Shown: piece by piece, positions 60,559 through 64,000 of the stretch
Layout: every line of letters starts with the position of its first letter
Numbering within the stretch: position 1 is the stretch's first letter
Origin: Arthrobacter sp. Soil762
GTDB taxonomy: Bacteria; Actinomycetota; Actinomycetes; Actinomycetales; Micrococcaceae
DNA length: 64,000 bases
Assembly (NCBI RefSeq): GCF_001428335.1
Contig: NZ_LMSG01000019.1
Span: 267,499 to 331,498, forward strand
Reading direction: 5' to 3'
Made by a program: the position numbers and the translations under genes
The notes under the pieces: generated by a model
Seen by the model: the letters and a program-made list of their open reading frames with translations, nothing else
Databases searched by the model: none
What the model was told of the DNA's origin: nothing

Positions 60559-62376
60559 ATGTCCACACCGCCGTATTTCCTTAAAGCCGCGACATCCGTA
60601 TTCCTTGCCTCAATGGTTCTATCTCTGGCCCCTGCTGTTGCTCATGCTGATTTTGCAACTGATCCGCCAACTGCCACTGTTCCTTCTCCTTCGCCCTATG
60701 CTCCACCCGCAGGAGAGCAAAGGTACATCGTGAAATATGGCAATGATGTGAATGCAGAAGCGGAGTCCATGTCCCTGCGGCAACAGGGGATTGAAGTTAA
60801 GGCGACTCTTTCCCATGCAATGAAAGCTTCGGTAGTTGTAGCGACACCGAAGGAAATGGAGTCCCTGAAAAGATCAGAAGACGTGGCCTCAGTTGAACTT
60901 GACACTCCCGTTTCAATCTCTGGTGCCACGTCTATTTGGGGGCTTGACCGGGTAGATCAGCGATCAGGGCGAGATGGGCAGTACAGCATCGGCAATGAAG
61001 GTGCTGGCGTGAACATCTACGTTGTTGACACTGGGCTGCATGTTTCCCATACAGAATTTTTCGGGAGGATTCCTGCAACCTGGTGGGGAGTTCATGATGG
61101 CAATGGAATCAATGACTGTAATGGTCATGGGACGCACGTCGCTGGAACCGCCGCCGGAACAACATACGGCGTTGCCAAGAAAGCCAGCATCATCCCCATC
61201 CGGGCGCTTGAGTGTGATGGAAGCGGCTGGGCGTCAACAATCATGGCAGGGATTGACTGGTCAGTTCAGCACCACGTTGCCGGTCAGCCAGCAGTACTGA
61301 ACCTCAGCATTGGCGGTTTCACTAATTCTTCATTTGACGAAGCCGTTCAAAGTGCTGTTAACGACGGGATGACGGTAGTCGCATCAGCAGGCAACGCCGG
61401 CGCTGATGCCTGTGCTGCTTCTCCTGCTCGAGTTCGGTCTGCCATCACCGTTGCAGCTACGGATATTAACGACGCTCAGGCGTCATGGTCCAACTACGGC
61501 TCTTGCGTTGATATTCAAGCGCCGGGAATATCCATCAGGTCTGCTTGGAACAACGCTGCTACCGGCTACAACACTCTGGACGGTACCTCAATGGCCGCTC
61601 CACACGTTTCCGGTGCGGCTGCAATCCTGCTTTCCCGTGACCCTTTGTTATCCCCGGCACAGGTTCACCAGTCGATGACCAACAACGCGGTGACGGGTGT
61701 CATCAGTGCCAATAAGGGCGCAACCCCTAACAGGTTGCTATTTATCCCCGCGCCTAATCCACCTGCTCCCTCCTGCTCCAATCTCCAGCCTGGTGATGCA
61801 TGGGCGGGGGTAGGCACGCATTGCGGGTTGCAGGGATCAGCAGCTTCTACCCCGTCTACCGCTGAAGCTCCCCCCGTAACCGCTGATGAAGCTCCCGCTC
61901 CCCTTGCTACGACCAATGCCGCCCCGGCACCTGCTGCAACTGCCCCAGCTCCAGGGCCCGCACAACCCGCTCCCGCGCAACCGGCTCCCGAACCTGCTGA
62001 TGCTCCCTCGCGGCAGGCTGCAGCCGCATCGCCCCTAAATATCCCTGCCGCTGCGAATGCGGCGCAGGCAGTGGCAATTGCTGAACCTGGAGTGATCTCA
62101 CCTGAGCCGGTGGTGGACGAAGCCACTCCACGACCAGAAACCACATCTTCGGAAACACCGGCAACAGTGGCAGCGAACTCCAACCCTGCCCCATTACCCA
62201 ATGGCGGTGCCACCATTGCCCCTGCAGCGGATACATTCGACGACGCTGCGGCGGATACCGTGACCGCCGCAGCGAACAACTCATTCTGGGTAATCACGAT
62301 CGGACTGGTCCTTGGTGGCATGGCTGCTGCATATGCAATCAGGAGGCTGAATCACCGACGGCGGCTGACAGTATGA
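60559..62376 (+). CDS. Subtilisin-like (S8) serine protease, surface-anchored
   Basis: 605 residues from ATG 60559 (GTG 60553 also in-frame). Signal peptide (FLKAATSVFLASMVLSLAPA, cut near VAHA), Inhibitor-I9-like propeptide (EQRYIVKYGNDVNAEAESMS), then a proteinase K-type catalytic domain: VNIYVVDTGLHVSHTEF (Asp, about 157), CNGHGTHVAGTAAGT (His, about 190) and LDGTSMAAPHVSGAAAIL (Ser, about 343). After about 390 a long Ala/Pro-rich linker leads to a C-terminal membrane helix NSFWVITIGLVLGGMAAAYA with a basic tail, so the enzyme stays on the cell surface. All catalytic residues are present. Confidence 0.88.
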   Translation: MSTPPYFLKAATSVFLASMVLSLAPAVAHADFATDPPTATVPSPSPYAPPAGEQRYIVKYGNDVNAEAESMSLRQQGIEVKATLSHAMKASVVVATPKEMESLKRSEDVASVELDTPVSISGATSIWGLDRVDQRSGRDGQYSIGNEGAGVNIYVVDTGLHVSHTEFFGRIPATWWGVHDGNGINDCNGHGTHVAGTAAGTTYGVAKKASIIPIRALECDGSGWASTIMAGIDWSVQHHVAGQPAVLNLSIGGFTNSSFDEAVQSAVNDGMTVVASAGNAGADACAASPARVRSAITVAATDINDAQASWSNYGSCVDIQAPGISIRSAWNNAATGYNTLDGTSMAAPHVSGAAAILLSRDPLLSPAQVHQSMTNNAVTGVISANKGATPNRLLFIPAPNPPAPSCSNLQPGDAWAGVGTHCGLQGSAASTPSTAEAPPVTADEAPAPLATTNAAPAPAATAPAPGPAQPAPAQPAPEPADAPSRQAAAASPLNIPAAANAAQAVAIAEPGVISPEPVVDEATPRPETTSSETPATVAANSNPAPLPNGGATIAPAADTFDDAAADTVTAAANNSFWVITIGLVLGGMAAAYAIRRLNHRRRLTV

Positions 62377-62595
62377 CCTCACCTTCTGTTTGATTTGTAA
62401 CGGTCAGACACGGAACGGCTGAGGTCTCGTTTCTGCAGGAAGTTATGCCCCGCTTCACTTTCTGTGTGCTTCCGAAGCTCCCGGCGAACCGGAAGTAACC
62501 CCGCCGCCGTCGCACGCAGGGTGATCTGCAGGTGCGCAGGGGCGGGCAGGCTGGCCGCCTCTGCATCCGCACCATCGAACCGCGCGATTCGAGGA
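62377..62595. other. Gap between convergent protease and Ig-repeat protein
   Basis: About 220 bases. GCTCCCGGCGAACCGGAAGT contains a weak stem; otherwise nothing recognised. Confidence 0.35.
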
Positions 62596-64000
62596 TCAGA
62601 AGCGCGACGCCGTCCCGGAGTCGGAGGGATTGGTTCCGAGCGGGACTCCGTTCATGTCGGTTGCGATGCCGGGTTGGCCGTTCGCGGTCCCCTGGTACGT
62701 GGGGGTGCCGGCGATGACGCCCGTGGCCCGGGTGCCGCTCTTGAGGGCTCCGAGGGTGATCGTGAGGGTCTTGCCGTCCGCGCTCAGCGAGACGGAGGAC
62801 CGTTGGACGGTGCTGCTGCCCTTGAAGGTGAGGTTTCCGCCGGTGCTGGTGGTGTAGCGGGCGCCGAGGTTGACGGTGCCGAAGTTGTTGGTCGTGCAAC
62901 CCGTCGAGAGGGTCAGGGTGTCGTTGGGTGCGGAGGTGTTGCGGCTGATGAGTACGCTGACGCTGCTGCTTATATGGGTCCACGGCCCTGTGGGGCTGGT
63001 CCAGGTGCTGCAGAACGAGCTCGGGCTCATCGGCTCGTTGAACACGACCACGACCTTGTCGTTGGTGTCCGCTTTGCCGGCGATTCCGCCGTTCTGTAGC
63101 GTGACGGACACGACCCTCGGGCCGATGCGGCTCGTCGCCGTCATCACCGTGCTGATGTTGCCGTAGGAGTCCGTGGCCTGGGCCGAGAACGTGACCAGGC
63201 CCGAGTTGAGTTGGCTCAAGTTCATCGTCGCGGACCAGTTTCCAGCGCCGTTCGCCGTTGCCGTGGCCGACAGGCTGTAATTCCCCGAATCGGTGGCCGT
63301 GAGCGCCACGGCTGCCCCCGGATCGGAGGTCCCCGCGAATGGCACGGCGGTCACCGTGTCGCCCGTGATCTGGGACGGCATGCTCGTGAACTGCGGTGCC
63401 GTTGCGGTGGTCTTCTTCATTCCGGTCTGCGCTGCGGACGCGCCGGTGTTGCCGGCCGTGTCGGTCGCGGTTGCGGTGTATGTGAGCTGGCCGTCGTTGA
63501 GGCTCGTCAGGTTCAGTGGCGTTATGGACCAGTTCCCGGTTCCGTCCGCGGTGGCGGTTGCGGTGAGGGTGTGAACGGTGTCGGCGTCAGTGATGTTGAG
63601 CGTGACGGTGGCGTCTGCCTCGGCGCTGCCGCTGATGGTCACGGTCGTGGCGGTCGCGGCGGTGACGGTGGCCGGGGCCGTCAGTGTCGGCGCGGCGGGG
63701 GGTGCGGTGTCCTTGGGGGCCGTTGCTGTCGTCGCGGGGCCGGTGTTACCGGCCGTGTCGGTCGCGGTGGCGGTGTATGTGAGCTGGCCGTCGCTCAGGC
63801 TCGTCAGGTTCAGTGGCGTTATGGACCAATACCCGGTTCCGTCCGCGGTCGCGGTCGCTGTGACGGTGTGAACGGCATTGGCGTCCGTGACGTTGAGTGT
63901 GACGGTCGTGCCGGCCTCGGCGCTGCCGCTGACCGTCACGGACGTGACGGTCGCGGCGGTGACTGTGGCGGGGGCCGTCAGCGTGGGCGCGGCGGGGGGC
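62596..64000 (-). CDS. Ig-like repeat surface protein, 5' end cut by window edge
   Basis: About 468 residues visible; reading is open to base 64000, so the start lies outside. It holds tandem bacterial Ig-like repeats of 99 residues (TVSGSAEAGTTVTLNVTDAN, ITPLNLTSLSDGQLTYTATA, TDTAGNTG), then a divergent repeat and a C-terminal domain (KVVVVFNEPMSPSSFCSTWT, GALKSGTRATGVIAGTPTYQ) that resembles SwmB/Ig-fold ends. No LPxTG or membrane helix at the C-terminus, so it may be secreted or attached by other means. Likely adhesin or matrix protein. Confidence 0.8.
   Translation of the reverse strand, partial: PPAAPTLTAPATVTAATVTSVTVSGSAEAGTTVTLNVTDANAVHTVTATATADGTGYWSITPLNLTSLSDGQLTYTATATDTAGNTGPATTATAPKDTAPPAAPTLTAPATVTAATATTVTISGSAEADATVTLNITDADTVHTLTATATADGTGNWSITPLNLTSLNDGQLTYTATATDTAGNTGASAAQTGMKKTTATAPQFTSMPSQITGDTVTAVPFAGTSDPGAAVALTATDSGNYSLSATATANGAGNWSATMNLSQLNSGLVTFSAQATDSYGNISTVMTATSRIGPRVVSVTLQNGGIAGKADTNDKVVVVFNEPMSPSSFCSTWTSPTGPWTHISSSVSVLISRNTSAPNDTLTLSTGCTTNNFGTVNLGARYTTSTGGNLTFKGSSTVQRSSVSLSADGKTLTITLGALKSGTRATGVIAGTPTYQGTANGQPGIATDMNGVPLGTNPSDSGTASRF
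63405..64000 (-). repeat. Tandem 297-bp repeat units encoding Ig-like domains
   Basis: Two near-identical units, offset by 297 bases (for example GGCCGTCAG at 63676 and 63973). High identity at DNA level suggests recent expansion or recombination; further units may lie outside the window. Confidence 0.8.

Noticed and set aside
1..64000. CRISPR arrays, retrons, BREX, DISARM or type I restriction genes
   Set aside because: No regularly spaced direct repeats, reverse transcriptase, BrxC/PglX-like ATPase-methylase set, or hsdRMS genes were seen.

Overview
The window looks like a chromosome segment of a high-GC actinobacterium of the Arthrobacter / Pseudarthrobacter type (Micrococcaceae). That guess rests on codon use, GTG/TTG starts, leaderless-looking starts and the kind of metabolic genes at both ends; no marker gene here fixes the genus. 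Ordinary metabolic genes lie at the ends. The middle (about 4-54 kb) is an accessory, defence-rich region with mosaic gene content, relics and truncated genes.

Layout. 1-3.9 kb: end of a ribose operon (rbsK partial, rbsD), a decayed Lrp/AsnC regulator, a HisC-like aminotransferase and an amino-acid permease. 4-5.7 kb: a membrane-anchored HNH nuclease and a zinc-ribbon protein. 5.7-14.3 kb: an AddA/AddB-like helicase-nuclease pair, a DUF6308-like protein and a NERD-domain helicase. 14.4-15.9 kb: HipB/HipA toxin-antitoxin. 15.9-19.5 kb: RNase H-like gene, two gene relics, two membrane proteins and a frameshifted small gene. 19.6-20.9 kb: a degenerate FtsK/HerA-like protein. 21-26.8 kb: a divergent locus with an NrtR-type Nudix regulator facing a four-gene run (ARPP-1-like, ADP-ribosylglycohydrolase fused to a phosphatase, and two related DNA-binding-looking proteins), with two copies of a 22-bp palindrome between them. 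27.7-36.5 kb: a predicted restriction-type system (Z1 helicase, PD-(D/E)XK nuclease, MutL/MORC-like GHKL ATPase, two unknowns, 5-methylcytosine methyltransferase). 36.6-39.2 kb: relics of a DUF3427 helicase, a tRNA and a PhoD phosphatase. 39.2-43.2 kb: two DUF262 proteins (GmrSD type) bracketed by PhoD relics. 43.5-53.1 kb: a DnaQ-TerB-BRCT protein, a Swt1-HEPN/DUF4011 helicase split by a frameshift, and a GTPase pair. 53.4-58.7 kb: unknown membrane protein, GAF regulator, flavin monooxygenase and 2,3-butanediol-type dehydrogenase. 59-64 kb: MazE/MazF, a second membrane HNH protein, a subtilisin and a partial Ig-repeat surface protein.

How the genes work together. At least seven modules look like DNA- or RNA-targeting defence, plus two toxin-antitoxin pairs. 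The most unusual is the NrtR-controlled run at 20979-26070, where ADP-ribose chemistry is linked to two paralogous HTH / homing-endonuclease-repeat proteins. Several otherwise intact genes are broken by single-base changes, mostly in short homopolymers, so some frameshifts may be sequence errors rather than biology. No CRISPR array, integrase, transposase or rRNA was seen.
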